Of a DNA stretch of 64,000 nucleotides, positions 43,228-54,452 are shown one piece after another. Source of the DNA: an uncultured Haliea sp. Its GTDB lineage: Bacteria > Pseudomonadota > Gammaproteobacteria > Pseudomonadales > Halieaceae. Where the stretch lies: the NCBI GenBank assembly GCA_947258585.1, contig CAMYIZ010000036.1, positions 1-64,000 of the forward strand. The letters are read 5' to 3'. The notes beneath the pieces were generated by a model that saw only the letters and a list, made by a program, of their open reading frames with translations, was not told where the DNA came from and made no database searches. The translations under genes and the position numbers were made by a program. The first letter of the stretch is position 1; every line of letters starts with the position of its first letter.

Positions 43228-44967
43228 TCACGCCGCCAGATTCGCCTCCACCGCATCGAGGAAGCCGTACATATCCACCACGGTTTCAGCTTCCGGATTG
43301 GTGGTCTTGCCCTTGAGATCGCCAGTGATGGTTCCCTGCGCGACGGTTTCTATCAGGGCAGTCTTGAGGTTCTTCGCGTAGTCGGCCAGCGGCGGATTGT
43401 CCTCCCGCCGGGCCATTTCCTCCAGTGCATTCGCCACGGCGAAGATCAGTGCGGAGGAGTTGAAGTTGGCTTCCTGGCCGTTGGTCTCGAGGTAGCGCAG
43501 ATACAGGTCGTGCGCTGTGCCGTGCGGCGCCTCGTACAGCATCGTACCGTCCTTGCTTTCGATCACCGAACTGGCGGTGGCGAGGCTGCCACCCAGCGCC
43601 GCGGAAATGTCGGAAAAAATATCGCCGTCAAGATTCTGGGCTGGATACAGGCCCCAGCGTGGTGGGTCGCAGATCATTTTGCTCAGTTGCCGCGACGGGC
43701 GCATGATCATGAACGATGGCGGCGGTGTATCCAGGTCCGCCAGTTCCCTGCGTATCTCCAGAATGATCGAGCTGTAAACCTCGTCGTAGTTGATGAATTC
43801 CCGCTTCAATCCGAAGTAAATTTCCTTTTTGTTGACCACTGCGTCGCGGAAAACCTGCTTCACCCAGTCCTTGATGGCCTCGCGATCATTCGACATGAAA
43901 AGAATGGGGTCGCTGGCTTTGACAGTGCGAGCGTGCTTTTCCTCACCATCGACAATGACTTTGATAATGCCGTCTTCCGGTGCTGGCAGGTTGTAGCTGC
44001 CATACTGGTCGCCTCCCCCGGCGCTCATTCTGGAGATGGAAACGTGCGCCTTGCGCTCGGGCAGGCCATAGTGCTTGAGCTGCTGCACCAGCTTGAACAG
44101 CTTCATGCCCACGACGTTGTCCGGCACACCCCACAGTGCCCGTTGCGGAGGGTTGGAGACAATACGCGCCGCCTGGGCGTCGATGAGTTCGTAGTGATAG
44201 GAAAGTCCGGCGGCGGTCACCCTGTCCTTGTAGTCACGCTCGTAGATATGCTCTATGGCCGCACGCATTACGCCGTCGTAACCGGGGACCACTGTGTCCT
44301 TCAGGCCGAGGTAGATGTCCCGCCGCTCATCCAGGGCTCGCTGGAAAAAGCGGTGTGCCCAGGCCCGCACCTCCTCTATGCAGTTGGTCGCCAGCATCCA
44401 CGGGTCACCTTTTTTCAGGGTCCGGCGATGCATTTCCACCGGGTCGCCGCTGCTGCCCACGAAGACCACCTTGGCAACCCCCGTGGCATTGGACAGCTCG
44501 CTGTAGCTGAAATCCAGGCCGCCGCTGTGCATGGTGTCCACTTCGATGTCGCGGTTTTTCCACTCTGGCCGCACGCTCCTGAGGTTGCGGAACTCGATAT
44601 CCTCGCGCGTGATATTGCCGCCAATGCCTTTGCGTATGGCGCCGTTGGGTGATTTCGTGGCCAGCTTGTGCAGCGCAGCTTCCTTGATATCGGGGTGTTT
44701 GCCGAGCAACTCGTTGAGCTGGCTGCGGTTTACCGTCATGCCTGCATTCTTGACGCCGATGCCATGCTCCCGCAGCGCCTGGATGGCATCAAGCACCACC
44801 TGGCCGTTGCTGGTCAGCCGCTTCTCCGCTGAGAGATCCACCTCTACCAGCTCAATTTGCAGGCGTGATGTGACGAACTGCTCGAGTATTTTCTCGAAGG
44901 CAATTTGCGCCATCTCGTCGCCGTGAAGAATCACCAGTGGTTTCTTGACCACGATCTTGTCGCCCAC
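43228..44967 (-). CDS. icd: NADP-type isocitrate dehydrogenase with internal duplication
   Basis: The protein resembles the eukaryotic-type homodimeric NADP isocitrate dehydrogenase, at both ends: VKKPLVILHGDEMAQIAFEK and KLATKSPNGAIRKGIGGNIT (substrate-binding Ser and Arg), and a C-terminal DGDIFSDISAALGGSLATASS and EAPHGTAHDLYLRY. It is 579 residues instead of about 405. The extra length is a duplication of about 148 residues: 140-288 and 305-453 align (GVAKVVFV/GIIKVIVD, DIYLGLK/EIYFGLK, NPPQRALWGVPDN/DPPRWGLYPAQN). The catalytic Lys is in both copies (about 223 and 388). GDQY and the DGDIFSD metal site are only in the second, and LID only in the first. Confidence 0.85.
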   Translation of the reverse strand: MGDKIVVKKPLVILHGDEMAQIAFEKILEQFVTSRLQIELVEVDLSAEKRLTSNGQVVLDAIQALREHGIGVKNAGMTVNRSQLNELLGKHPDIKEAALHKLATKSPNGAIRKGIGGNITREDIEFRNLRSVRPEWKNRDIEVDTMHSGGLDFSYSELSNATGVAKVVFVGSSGDPVEMHRRTLKKGDPWMLATNCIEEVRAWAHRFFQRALDERRDIYLGLKDTVVPGYDGVMRAAIEHIYERDYKDRVTAAGLSYHYELIDAQAARIVSNPPQRALWGVPDNVVGMKLFKLVQQLKHYGLPERKAHVSISRMSAGGGDQYGSYNLPAPEDGIIKVIVDGEEKHARTVKASDPILFMSNDREAIKDWVKQVFRDAVVNKKEIYFGLKREFINYDEVYSSIILEIRRELADLDTPPPSFMIMRPSRQLSKMICDPPRWGLYPAQNLDGDIFSDISAALGGSLATASSVIESKDGTMLYEAPHGTAHDLYLRYLETNGQEANFNSSALIFAVANALEEMARREDNPPLADYAKNLKTALIETVAQGTITGDLKGKTTNPEAETVVDMYGFLDAVEANLAA

Positions 44968-45227
44968 CGCGCTTGCTCCTGTTGTCAGGCTCTAAAGTCG
45001 ACAATCTAACTTGCCGGGGGGCAGAAATGAAGGGCTCTGTAGTTATTGCCGATATTCCCCCTGTTTTGTCAACCAAGGCGGGGTGGACCCTTGGTTTGGC
45101 AGTGTCGGCATCGTATGCTCACGGGTCGATGTCCTGCGGAGTGTGAACAGATGGCCTGTTCTGCAGTGGTGGCAGCCCAGGCGGCTGTGGTTCCCCGCGC
45201 TGTCCGTGCCGCGGCGGGTGCGGGCCG

Positions 45228-47000
45228 GTGAGCGGTCTGCGCAAGGAGAAATGGAGTACACGCTTCAGCGGGCGGCTGTCGCGCGGTGATGCCCTGCTAC
45301 AGCTGGCTATCCTCGGTGTGCTGTCGGGTGTGCTTACCGGTGGTGTCATTCTGGTATTCCGCGCCGCCATTGAGTGGCCTTTGGGCTATTTCCTGCCCGG
45401 GGGTGACAGCGAGGCCTTCGAGCAACTGGGCCCTCTGGCCCGGGCCCTGCTGCCGCTCGTCGGGGCGGTCATGCTGGGGCTTTTCCTTTACAGGCTGGCT
45501 GCCGCTGACCGCCGGGTCGGTGTGGCCCATGTCATGCATCGGCTCAATTATCACCAGGGCTACATCACCTTGCGCGGTGCGCTGGTCCAGTTTGCGGTCG
45601 GGGTGGGCACTGTTGTCAGCGGGCAGTCCGCGGGGCGGGAGGGCCCCGCCGTGCACCTGGGAGCAGCTGTTTCCAGCCTGATGGGGCAGTGGATGCGCCT
45701 CCCCAATAACAGCATCCGCACCCTGGTAGCCTGCGGCGTTGCCGGCGCCATTTCCGCATCCTTCAACACGCCGATCGCCGGCGTGATCTTTGCCATGGAA
45801 GTGGTGATGATGGAGTACACCATTGCGGTGTTTACCCCGGTCATCCTCGCCGCGGTGAGCGCCGGGGTGCTCACCCAGGCGGTCTATGGAGCGGACCCCG
45901 CGTTCCAGGTGCCACTGTTAAGCATGTATTCGCTCTGGGAGCTGCCCTGGATTCTGGTGATCGCCGTCGTCATCGGGGTGGCTGCCGCCGGTTTTATCCA
46001 CCTGATTGACAGTCTGAGCCGCTATGAAAGTCGCCCGATCTTCCTGCGCCTGCTGCTCGCCGGGTGTTTCGCGGTGCCGTTTGCGCTGCTGGTGCCGGAG
46101 GTGATGGGCATCGGCTACGACACGGTGAACCGGACATTCCACGGCCAAATCGCACTGTCCGCGCTGTTGCTGGTGGGTGTTGCGAAACTGCTGGTGACCG
46201 GAGTCACCGTGGGGCTGGGCATGCCCAGCAGCGTAATCGGGCCGACCCTGGTGACCGGGGCGGCGCTGGGGGGCGCAATGGGTCTGGTCGGTGCCTGGTA
46301 TGCGCCGGAGGGCGCGTCATCCGTGGGCTTCTACGCCATGCTGGGCATGGGGGCAATGATGGGGGCGGTCCTGCAGGCGCCGCTGGCCGCGTTGATGGCG
46401 CTGCTGGAATTGACCCATAACCCCAATATCATTCTCCCCGGCATGCTCGCCATCACGGTTGCCAGCCTGGTGACCAGCGAGATATTCGGGAAGAAATCGG
46501 TCTTCCTGTCGGTTCTCAGGGTTCAGGGTTTCAGTTACCAGAGTTCGCCCGTGACGCAGGCATTGCGCAGGGTGGCGGTGCCCGCGATCATGGAGCGCAG
46601 CATGCAATCGGTGCCGCGCTTGCTGGGCAGGGAGGCAGTAGACCAGGTGCTTGCCGCCAAGCCCAAGTGGCTGTTGATCGCGGGCAGCAGTGGTGGCCCG
46701 GTAGCGCTGATGCTGACGGCGGACCTGGTTCGCTTCCTGGAGGAGAAGGAGCCGCCGGATGAAGGCGTCGAGGGTGAAGTGGCGCCGCCGGACATCGATT
46801 TACTGGATATCCCGGCCAAGCGTCGCGATGTCGCGCCGGTGCCTTTCCAGGCCACGCTTGAGGAGGCACTGAATCTGCTTGAGAGTAGCCAGGCCGAGGC
46901 CCTCTATGTGCGCCAGCGCTCCGTCTACGGCAGTGCGGTCAGTACCGGCGTTGTCCTGAAGGCGGATATTGACAGCTACTACCGGTACCGCGCTCCCTGA
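45228..47000 (+). CDS. clcA: ClC-family chloride channel/antiporter
   Basis: A 590-residue ClC protein with about 10 membrane segments and a C-terminal cytosolic part that looks like degenerate CBS domains (from about residue 460). The gating Glu motif [11 protein letters not shown] is intact. The first selectivity motif GSGIP is not recognisable (the region reads RVGVAHVM), and the GIFAP position reads [11 protein letters not shown]. This is seen in non-canonical ClCs, so ion selectivity may differ. GTG 45228 is used; upstream there is only a weak GGGTG. Confidence 0.88.
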   Translation: MSGLRKEKWSTRFSGRLSRGDALLQLAILGVLSGVLTGGVILVFRAAIEWPLGYFLPGGDSEAFEQLGPLARALLPLVGAVMLGLFLYRLAAADRRVGVAHVMHRLNYHQGYITLRGALVQFAVGVGTVVSGQSAGREGPAVHLGAAVSSLMGQWMRLPNNSIRTLVACGVAGAISASFNTPIAGVIFAMEVVMMEYTIAVFTPVILAAVSAGVLTQAVYGADPAFQVPLLSMYSLWELPWILVIAVVIGVAAAGFIHLIDSLSRYESRPIFLRLLLAGCFAVPFALLVPEVMGIGYDTVNRTFHGQIALSALLLVGVAKLLVTGVTVGLGMPSSVIGPTLVTGAALGGAMGLVGAWYAPEGASSVGFYAMLGMGAMMGAVLQAPLAALMALLELTHNPNIILPGMLAITVASLVTSEIFGKKSVFLSVLRVQGFSYQSSPVTQALRRVAVPAIMERSMQSVPRLLGREAVDQVLAAKPKWLLIAGSSGGPVALMLTADLVRFLEEKEPPDEGVEGEVAPPDIDLLDIPAKRRDVAPVPFQATLEEALNLLESSQAEALYVRQRSVYGSAVSTGVVLKADIDSYYRYRAP

Positions 47001-47128
47001 GAGCCGGGACTCCAGGGCAAATTTCCATATGGTTTCACTTGAAACCACTTTTGACTGGCGACTATACTCACCCTCCCCGCTGCCGCCGGTCATTTGCGAG
47101 CAGCAGAACCCGACAGAGGAGGTGGCCA

Positions 47129-48211
47129 GTGGCTGACCTGTTTGCAAACCCCATGGGCCTGGACGGCTTCGAGTTCGTGGAATTCACCGCGCCCGAGCGG
47201 GGCATCCTGGAACCTGTTTTCGAGGCGATGGGGTTCACCCGCGTTGCGGTTCACCGCACCAAGGATGTCGCGCTCTGGCGCCAGGGCGACGTCAACTTCG
47301 TCAGCAACTACGAGCCTCACAGTCACGCCTGGTACTACGGCCGCGAGCACGGCCCTTCCGCCTGTGGCATGGCGTTCCGGGTCAAGGACGCCACCCTGGC
47401 CTATAACCGGGCTCTGGAGCGGGGTGCCCAGCCGGTGCATGTGGAGACCGGCCCCATGGAGCTGCGGTTACCGGCGATCAAAGGCATCGGTGGCGCGACC
47501 CTGTACCTGATAGATCGCTACCAGGAAGGCCAGAGTATTTACGATATTGATTTCCACTGGCTGGAAGGGGTAGAGCGCAAACCCGCCGGGCTCGGCTTTC
47601 ACACCCTGGACCACCTCACCCACAACGTCTACCGCGGCCGCATGGGCTTCTGGGCCAGGTACTACGAAGAGCTGTTCAACTTCCGCGAGATACGCTATTT
47701 CGACATCAAGGGCGAGTACACGGGTCTGCTGTCCAAGGCCATGACCGCCCCGGACGGCAAGATCCGCATCCCCCTCAACGAAGAGGCCAAGGGCGGCGGC
47801 CAGATCGAGGAGTTCCTGATGGCCTACAACGGCGAGGGCATCCAGCACATCGCGCTCGCCTGTGATGACATCCTCGTGTGCTATGACCGCCTCAAGCGGG
47901 CTGGCATGACCTTCATGCCAGCGCCGCCCTCCACTTACTATGACATGCTGGAGGAGCGCCTGCCCGGGCACGGGGAACCGGTGGCGGAACTGCAGTCCCG
48001 CGGCATCCTGCTGGACGGCAGTACGGAGGGCGGCACACCGCGATTGTTGCTGCAAATCTTCTCCGCGAACCTGCTGGGCCCGGTATTCTTCGAGTTTATC
48101 CAGCGCAAGGACGACGATGGCTTCGGTGAAGGCAATTTCAAGGCCCTGTTTGAATCCATTGAGCGGGACCAGGTGGCGCGCGGCGTGCTGGGTGATACCC
48201 CGACAGAATAG
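47129..48211 (+). CDS. hpd: 4-hydroxyphenylpyruvate dioxygenase
   Basis: Converts 4-hydroxyphenylpyruvate to homogentisate in tyrosine degradation. The 360-residue VOC-fold protein starts [15 protein letters not shown] and has the three Fe(II) ligand sites: His in [16 protein letters not shown], His in [12 protein letters not shown], and Glu in [34 protein letters not shown] use the GTG at 47129, with GGAGG six bases upstream. The next gene is a fumarylacetoacetase family member. hmgA and maiA are not in the window. Confidence 0.95.
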   Translation: MADLFANPMGLDGFEFVEFTAPERGILEPVFEAMGFTRVAVHRTKDVALWRQGDVNFVSNYEPHSHAWYYGREHGPSACGMAFRVKDATLAYNRALERGAQPVHVETGPMELRLPAIKGIGGATLYLIDRYQEGQSIYDIDFHWLEGVERKPAGLGFHTLDHLTHNVYRGRMGFWARYYEELFNFREIRYFDIKGEYTGLLSKAMTAPDGKIRIPLNEEAKGGGQIEEFLMAYNGEGIQHIALACDDILVCYDRLKRAGMTFMPAPPSTYYDMLEERLPGHGEPVAELQSRGILLDGSTEGGTPRLLLQIFSANLLGPVFFEFIQRKDDDGFGEGNFKALFESIERDQVARGVLGDTPTE

Positions 48212-48283
48212 AGGAAGGTATATGAGTAGTTACAGGATGGTATCCACGATGGATCTGGAGCAACGGGACACAGGAGGCGCCGA

Positions 48284-49276
48284 ATGAAACTGGCATCGCT
48301 CAAGCACGGGCGCGACGGCACTCTGGTCGTCGTATCCACGGATCTGCAGCGCTGCCTGCGGACGGCAATGACACTGCAGCAGGCCCTTGACGACTGGGAT
48401 CGTCACCAGCCGGTGCTGGCCTCCCTGGCGGAGCAGCTCGCCGCCGGTGCGGGCGAGCCCTTCAATGAAGAGGACTGCGCCTCGCCCCTGCCCCGAGCCT
48501 TTCAATGGGCCGACGGCTCCGCCTACGTCAACCACGTGGAGCTGGTGCGCAAGGCTCGGGGTGCCGAAATGCCGGAGAGCTTCTGGACCGACCCGCTGAT
48601 GTACCAGGGGGGCTCGGACAGCTTTCTGGGGCCCCGCGACCCCATCGTCATGGCCGACAGCGGCTGGGGCATCGATTTCGAAGGCGAGATCGCGGTGATT
48701 ACCGGCGATGTGCCCATGGGCGCGAGCCCGGAGCAGGCGGCGGCGGCGATTCGCCTGCTGATGCTGGTCAACGATGTCTCCCTGCGCAACCTCATTCCGG
48801 CGGAGCTGGGCAAGGGCTTCGGCTTTTTCCAGTCCAAGCCGTCCAGCGCCTTCAGTCCGGTCTGCGTTACACCGGAGGAGTTGGGTCAGGCCTGGGACGG
48901 AGGGCGGCTGCACCTGCCGCTGCAGGTCAGCTACAACGGCGAGTTGTTTGGCAAGGCCAATGCCGGCGTCGACATGACTTTTGACTTCCCGACCCTGATA
49001 GCCCACGCCGCGAAGACCCGCCCCCTGGGCGCCGGCACCATCATCGGTTCCGGCACGGTGTCCAACAAGGACGCGGACGGCTCCCCCGGCCGGCCCGTGG
49101 CTGATGGCGGCCTGGGCTACAGCTGTATCGCCGAAATCCGCATGATCGAGACGATTCGCGACGGCAAGCCGGCAACGCCCTTCATGCAGTTTGGTGACAG
49201 GGTGCGGCTGGAGATGCTGGACGCGGACGGTGGCAGCGTGTTCGGAGCCATCGATCAGGAGGTGCGGCAGCAGTAG
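48284..49276 (+). CDS. Fumarylacetoacetate hydrolase family protein
   Basis: A 330-residue FAH-fold protein: metal-binding region GIDFEGEIAVITGDV, LVNDVSLRNLIPAEL, the SKPSSAFSPVCVTPEEL segment, and the C-terminal GAGTIIGSGTVSNKDADGSP. It is in the two-domain branch used for tyrosine catabolism, encoded 72 bases after hpd. It probably cleaves fumarylacetoacetate to fumarate and acetoacetate. A maleylacetoacetate isomerase is not visible downstream. Confidence 0.88.
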   Translation: MKLASLKHGRDGTLVVVSTDLQRCLRTAMTLQQALDDWDRHQPVLASLAEQLAAGAGEPFNEEDCASPLPRAFQWADGSAYVNHVELVRKARGAEMPESFWTDPLMYQGGSDSFLGPRDPIVMADSGWGIDFEGEIAVITGDVPMGASPEQAAAAIRLLMLVNDVSLRNLIPAELGKGFGFFQSKPSSAFSPVCVTPEELGQAWDGGRLHLPLQVSYNGELFGKANAGVDMTFDFPTLIAHAAKTRPLGAGTIIGSGTVSNKDADGSPGRPVADGGLGYSCIAEIRMIETIRDGKPATPFMQFGDRVRLEMLDADGGSVFGAIDQEVRQQ

Positions 49277-49452
49277 ACCGGGCCGCGCCCAGGCGGGAAA
49301 ATCGCGGCGGGGAAATAGTGTGTTTTTCCGCGTTGCAGGAGTTGACCAAACAGGAGCCGATACCTATAATGCACAGCCTCGAATTTGGGCTGGTTAAGTT
49401 GGTTCGGTTCAGTGTGAAGCGCCAAGGGGCCTTCATGTCGAGGAAGTTTTGA

Positions 49453-49529
<77 letters not shown>

Positions 49530-49570
49530 ACACACGTGTCGTCCGCTCCGAATTGGCGGCACGTTTCGCG

Positions 49571-49593
49571 AAAGCCCCTTCATGGGGCTTTTT
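49571..49593 (+). terminator. Intrinsic terminator after tRNA-fMet
   Basis: AAGCCCC (49572-49578) pairs with GGGGCTT (49584-49590) around TTCAT, followed by a T-run. Some transcription may read through, as the rimP operon begins downstream. Confidence 0.75.
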
Positions 49594-49675
49594 CGTATCT
49601 GCGAAAAAAGCCCGGTAGGGATTTTCGGGGGTTCGAAAAAAAGCCCGGTAGGGAATTTCGTATCTGCGAAAAAAG
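49591..49675 (+). repeat. Repeated hairpin leader before rimP
   Basis: Three small hairpins (TTTCG-TATCTG-CGAAA at 49591-49605; TTTTCG-GGGGTT-CGAAAA at 49622-49639; TTTCG-TATCTG-CGAAA at 49656-49670) are separated by two copies of GCCCGGTAGGGA (49610-49621, 49643-49654). The stretch TTTCGTATCTGCGAAAAAAG occurs twice, identically (49591-49610 and 49656-49675). Neighbouring arms can also pair with each other, so alternative folds exist. I do not know this motif. Confidence 0.8.
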
Positions 49676-49698
49676 TTTGTAACGTGATTGGAGTCGGA

Positions 49699-50193
49699 TT
49701 GGCGACCAAACAACAGGAATTGCTTGAGCTGCTGGAGCCTACAGTAGCAGCCCTGGGCTTCGACCTCTGGGGTATCGAGTACCTGTCACAGGGCAAGCAC
49801 AGCGTGCTGCGCATCTATATTGATGCGGAGGCGGGCATCAGCGTGGACGACTGTGCCAGGGTAAGCGGCCAGGTCAGCGCAGTGCTCGATGTCGAGGATC
49901 CCATCACCGGTGAGTACACCCTCGAGGTGTCCTCGCCCGGCATGGATCGGCTGCTGTTCCGGCTGGACCAGTTCCCGGCGTTTGCCGGTGAGGTGGTTGA
50001 GCTACGCCTGCGCAGGCCCTTCGAGGGGCGACGCAATTTCAAGGGCGTGTTGCAAGGTATTGAGGGTGAGGACGTCGTGGTGCGGATTGATGACCACGAG
50101 TACCTGCTGCCCTACAGCGCTGTCGACAAGGCGCGAATTCATCCCCGCATCGAGGGTGCGGTCAGTGTAACTGGCGAGGCTACGAATGAATAA
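49699..50193 (+). CDS. rimP: Ribosome maturation factor RimP
   Basis: Helps assemble the 30S subunit. The 164-residue product shows the RimP alpha/beta fold ([68 protein letters not shown]) and a C-terminal SH3-like part. I start at the TTG at 49699, with GGAG five bases upstream; the frame is open further up, but only through the hairpin repeats. nusA starts 8 bases before its stop. Confidence 0.92.
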   Translation: MATKQQELLELLEPTVAALGFDLWGIEYLSQGKHSVLRIYIDAEAGISVDDCARVSGQVSAVLDVEDPITGEYTLEVSSPGMDRLLFRLDQFPAFAGEVVELRLRRPFEGRRNFKGVLQGIEGEDVVVRIDDHEYLLPYSAVDKARIHPRIEGAVSVTGEATNE

Positions 50194-51679
50194 AGAGATC
50201 CTGATGGTGGCTGAGGCCGTCTCCAACGAGAAAGGGGTGTCCGAGGACATCATTTTCGAGGCGATCGAGCTGGCCTTGGCGACAGCGACCAAGAAGCGCT
50301 ACGACGAGGACGCCGACATTGAGGTCACGATTGACCGCAAGACCGGCGACTATGTCACCAGGCGTCGCTGGCTGGTGGTGCCCGATGACGAAATGGCACT
50401 GCTGGGCACCCAGTTCACCACTGAGGAGGCTATCGAGAAAGACCCCGCGCTCAAGCCGGGTGATGTTTTCGAGGAAGAGGTCGAGAACGTCGGCTTCGGC
50501 CGTATCGCGGCCCAGACCGCGAAGCAGGTTATCGTGCAGCGGGTCCGGGATGCCGAACGGGCCCAGGTCGTGGAACTGTACCGGCACCGGGTCGGCGAGC
50601 TGGTTGCCGGCACCGTCAAGAAGGTTACGCGCGACAACGTGATCGTCGATCTCGGCAGCAATGCCGAGGGCCTGCTGCCCCGTGACCAGCTCGTGGGTCG
50701 CGAGACGTTCAGAGTGAACGATCGCGTGCGCGCCATTCTCCAGGAAATCAGCGCCGAGACCCGCGGCCCACAGCTGATGCTCAGCCGCTCCTGCCCGGAG
50801 ATGCTGATCGAGCTGTTCAAGATAGAAGTGCCGGAAATCGCCGAAGAAGTGATCCAGATTCGCGCGGCTGCCCGGGACCCCGGCTCGCGCGCCAAGATTG
50901 CCGTGAAGACCAACGACCAGCGTATTGACCCGGTGGGTGCCTGTGTCGGTATGCGTGGCTCGCGGGTGCAGGCGGTTTCCAACGAGCTGGACAATGAGCG
51001 CGTGGATATCATCCTGTGGGACGACAACCCGGCCCAGTTGGTCATCAATGCCATGTCCCCGGCAGAGGTCGAGTCCATTGTCGTGGACGAAGACAGCAAC
51101 ACCATGGAGGTGGCTGTCGCCGCGGACAACCTGGCCCAGGCCATCGGCCGCTCCGGGCAGAATGTGCGCCTCGCCAGTGAGCTGACCGGCTGGACCATCA
51201 ATGTGATGAGCACCGACGAGGCGGCTGAGAAGCACGACGCCGAGGCCGGCGAAGTGATCCAGATGTTCGTCGAACAACTCGATATCGACGACGAGGTGGC
51301 GGAAATTCTGGTCGAGGAGGGCTTCACCACGCTGGAGGAAGTCGCCTATGTACCGCTGGAAGAAATGACCGCGATTGAGGGCTTTGACGAGGATATCGCC
51401 GAGGAGTTGCGCGCCCGGGCGAAGGACGCGCTGCTGACCCAGGCAATCGCGTCCGAGGAGCAGCTCGGTGCCAACGAGCCTGCCCAGGATTTGCTGGAAA
51501 TGGACGGCATGGACCGTCACCTGGCGTATGTGTTGGCCAGTCGTGATGTGATTACCATGGAAGACCTGGCGGAGCTGGGCGTTGATGACCTGATGGATAT
51601 TCCGGAAATGACCGAGGAGCGTGCCGGTGAGCTGATCATGACAGCGCGCGCACCCTGGTTTGCCGAGGAGAGTGAGTAG
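50186..51679 (+). CDS. nusA: Transcription termination/antitermination factor NusA
   Basis: A 497-residue NusA with an N-terminal RNA-polymerase-binding domain, an S1 domain ([31 protein letters not shown]), two KH domains (GVRGSR-like [16 protein letters not shown] and [15 protein letters not shown]) and two C-terminal acidic repeats ([36 protein letters not shown]), as in gammaproteobacteria. It overlaps rimP and precedes infB by 65 bases. Confidence 0.97.
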   Translation: MNKEILMVAEAVSNEKGVSEDIIFEAIELALATATKKRYDEDADIEVTIDRKTGDYVTRRRWLVVPDDEMALLGTQFTTEEAIEKDPALKPGDVFEEEVENVGFGRIAAQTAKQVIVQRVRDAERAQVVELYRHRVGELVAGTVKKVTRDNVIVDLGSNAEGLLPRDQLVGRETFRVNDRVRAILQEISAETRGPQLMLSRSCPEMLIELFKIEVPEIAEEVIQIRAAARDPGSRAKIAVKTNDQRIDPVGACVGMRGSRVQAVSNELDNERVDIILWDDNPAQLVINAMSPAEVESIVVDEDSNTMEVAVAADNLAQAIGRSGQNVRLASELTGWTINVMSTDEAAEKHDAEAGEVIQMFVEQLDIDDEVAEILVEEGFTTLEEVAYVPLEEMTAIEGFDEDIAEELRARAKDALLTQAIASEEQLGANEPAQDLLEMDGMDRHLAYVLASRDVITMEDLAELGVDDLMDIPEMTEERAGELIMTARAPWFAEESE

Positions 51680-51744
51680 GCCAGCGAGATCTGGACACAC
51701 AACCTCAGGGCATCAGGGCTTCACGGGATTAAGGAGAATATTGC

Positions 51745-54438
51745 ATGGCGCAAGTGACAGTACAGCAACTCGCAGAGACAGTGGGAGCGCCCGTGGACCG
51801 TCTGCTGACGCAGATGAAGGAAGCGGGGCTGCCGCACGCGGCTGCCGGCGAAGCCGTGTCAGAAGACGACAAGCAGACCCTGCTGGCCTACCTGAAGCGC
51901 AGCCATGGTGAGTCGGACTCTGCGCCCAAGCGAATCACGCTGAAACGGAAGACTATCAGCACCCTGCGCACTACCGGCTCCCAGGGCCGGAAAACGGTCA
52001 ACGTCGAAGTGCGGAAGAAGCGCACCTACGTGAAGCGCGATGCGTCGGATGCCGAGTCCGAAATGCAGGATGTTGCCGCCGCCGAAGCGGCTGCGCGCGA
52101 AGCCGAGGCCCAGGTCGAGGCTGCCGCAGAAGCGAGGGCCGCTGCGGAGGCCGAGGCCAGGGCTGCGGAGGAGCGCGAAGCAGCGGCAGTTGCCGCGGCC
52201 GCAGCTGCGGTGCCCGAGCCGGAACCGGAGCCCGAGCCGGAACCGGAAGACGAGAAAGATCTGGATCCGGAAGTGCTGCGCCAGCGCGCCATGGCGCGTC
52301 GCATGGCCCGCGAGGCGGCGGAAGCCGAAGCTCGCAAGGCTGCGGTGGAAGCCCGCAAGGCGGAAGAAGAGCGTGTGCAGGCGGAAGCGGCGGCCAAGGT
52401 CGAGCGCGAAAAGGAAGCTGCTGCGCGCAAGCAGCCCAAGCGTCTGCACGATGCCCCGGCGCCGCTACAAACCGAGGAGCAACGCAAGAAGGCGGCCAAG
52501 GGCCGGATCGATCGCAATGCCCCGGGCGGCCGCGGCAAGCAACGTGGGCACAACCTGTCCCTGACGGATCTGGAAGCAGCCGAGTCCGGCATGATGCGCC
52601 GCCGTGGCGGGCGCAAGAAGGTGCGTGGCTCGTCTCACGCCGAACACTCCAAGCATGGGTTCGAAATGCCGACTGAAAAGAAAGTGTACGAAGTCGAACT
52701 GGCCGATATGACCTCCGTTGGCGGACTGGCGCAGCAGATGTCGGTGAAGGCTGGCGAAGTCATCAAGGAGCTGATGAAGCTCGGTGTGATGGCCAACATC
52801 AACCAGATGATCGACCAGGATACGGCCATCCTCGTGGTGGAGGAAATGGGCCACAAGCCCAAGCTGATCAGTGCGGATGCGCTGGAAGAGGGGCTGGAAG
52901 AAACCCTGTCCCAGCACGAGGGTACCCCGGAGCCGCGCGCGCCGGTGGTCACTGTCATGGGTCACGTCGACCACGGCAAGACCTCGCTGCTGGACTATAT
53001 CCGCAAGGCCAAGGTGGCCTCCGGTGAGGCAGGCGGCATTACCCAGCACATCGGCGCCTATCACGTGGAAACCGGCCACGGCATGATTTCCTTCCTGGAT
53101 ACCCCCGGACACGCGGCGTTTACCGCCATGCGTGCCCGCGGCGCCAAGAGCACAGACATCGTGATCCTGGTAGTGGCCGCCGACGATGGCGTCATGCCAC
53201 AGACGGAAGAGGCCGTGCAGCACGCCCGCGCCGCCAAAGTGCCGTTGATCGTGGCGATCAACAAGATGGACAAGGAGGGCGCCGACCCGGATCGGGTCAA
53301 GAGCGAACTCGCCGCCAAGGATGTCATTCCCGAAGACTGGGGCGGCGACACCCAGTTCATCGAAGTGTCCGCCCACACTGGCGACGGCGTCGATGATCTG
53401 CTGGATGCCGTACTGTTGCAGGCGGAAGTACTGGAACTGAAGGCGCCCCGCGACGTGCCCGCGCAGGGTATCGTGATCGAATCGCGCCTGGACAAGGGGC
53501 GCGGCCCGGTGGCTTCGTTGCTGATCCAGAGCGGGACCCTGCGCCAGGGCGACATCGTGCTGGCGGGCCTGCAGTATGGTCGCGTGCGCGCCATGCTGGA
53601 CGAGAACGGCCAGTCCATCAGTGAGGCGGGGCCGAGTATTCCGGTGGAAATCCTGGGCCTTGACGGCACCCCGGATGCCGGTGACCTGTTTGCGGTTGTC
53701 GAGAGCGAGAAGCGTGCCCGTGAAATCGCCCAGTTCCGCCAGGACAAGACCCGCGATACCAGACTGCAGAGGCAACAGGCAGCCAAGCTGGACAACATGT
53801 TCGAAAGCATGACCGCCGGGGAAAAGAAAACCCTGAACGTGGTGGTCAAGGCCGACGTCCGCGGCTCCCTGGAAGCCATCCAGACTGCGCTGCTGGATCT
53901 GGGCAACAGCGAGGTCCAGGTGAATATTGTCTCCGGCGGCGTGGGCGGCATCGCCGAGACCGACATCACCCTGGCGATCACCTCCGGCGCCGTGGTGTTC
54001 GGCTTTAACGTGCGGGCGGACAACGCCGCCCGGCGCCTGGTCGAGCAGGAAGGCGTGGACCTGCGTTACTACAACGTGATCTACGACTTGATAGACGACG
54101 TCAAGCAGGCGCTTACCGGGATGCTGGCGCCCGAGATGCGCGAGGAGATCCTGGGTATCGCCGAAGTGCGCGACGTGTTCCGCTCACCGAAGTTCGGCGC
54201 CATTGCCGGCTGTATGGTGATCGAGGGTACGGTCTACCGCTCGCGGCCCATCCGGGTTCTGCGCGACAACGTGGTGATTTACCAGGGTGAACTGGAGTCG
54301 CTGCGCCGCTTCAAGGACGATGCCAGCGAAGTGCGCAATGGCATGGAGTGCGGTATCGGGGTCAAGAACTACAATGACGTCAAGCCCGGCGACCTGATCG
54401 AAGTCTACGAAGTGAAGGAGTTTGCCCGCACCTTGTAA
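51745..54438 (+). CDS. infB: Translation initiation factor IF-2
   Basis: An 897-residue GTPase that brings initiator tRNA to the ribosome. It has an N-terminal IF2N domain, a long Ala/Glu-rich helical linker (about residues 100-300, with a Pro-Glu stretch [13 protein letters not shown]), a second IF2N-like domain ([19 protein letters not shown]), and the G domain: [30 protein letters not shown]. Domains II-IV follow, to [12 protein letters not shown]. Start ATG 51745 has GGAG upstream. Confidence 0.97.
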   Translation: MAQVTVQQLAETVGAPVDRLLTQMKEAGLPHAAAGEAVSEDDKQTLLAYLKRSHGESDSAPKRITLKRKTISTLRTTGSQGRKTVNVEVRKKRTYVKRDASDAESEMQDVAAAEAAAREAEAQVEAAAEARAAAEAEARAAEEREAAAVAAAAAAVPEPEPEPEPEPEDEKDLDPEVLRQRAMARRMAREAAEAEARKAAVEARKAEEERVQAEAAAKVEREKEAAARKQPKRLHDAPAPLQTEEQRKKAAKGRIDRNAPGGRGKQRGHNLSLTDLEAAESGMMRRRGGRKKVRGSSHAEHSKHGFEMPTEKKVYEVELADMTSVGGLAQQMSVKAGEVIKELMKLGVMANINQMIDQDTAILVVEEMGHKPKLISADALEEGLEETLSQHEGTPEPRAPVVTVMGHVDHGKTSLLDYIRKAKVASGEAGGITQHIGAYHVETGHGMISFLDTPGHAAFTAMRARGAKSTDIVILVVAADDGVMPQTEEAVQHARAAKVPLIVAINKMDKEGADPDRVKSELAAKDVIPEDWGGDTQFIEVSAHTGDGVDDLLDAVLLQAEVLELKAPRDVPAQGIVIESRLDKGRGPVASLLIQSGTLRQGDIVLAGLQYGRVRAMLDENGQSISEAGPSIPVEILGLDGTPDAGDLFAVVESEKRAREIAQFRQDKTRDTRLQRQQAAKLDNMFESMTAGEKKTLNVVVKADVRGSLEAIQTALLDLGNSEVQVNIVSGGVGGIAETDITLAITSGAVVFGFNVRADNAARRLVEQEGVDLRYYNVIYDLIDDVKQALTGMLAPEMREEILGIAEVRDVFRSPKFGAIAGCMVIEGTVYRSRPIRVLRDNVVIYQGELESLRRFKDDASEVRNGMECGIGVKNYNDVKPGDLIEVYEVKEFARTL

Positions 54439-54452
54439 GGCGCGGCACAGCC

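Noticed and set aside
50180-51700. Open antisense frame opposite nusA
   Set aside because: nusA is certain on the plus strand; the antisense frame has no recognisable domain.
52465-53775. Open antisense frame opposite infB
   Set aside because: Antisense to IF-2 GTPase motifs; shadow frame.
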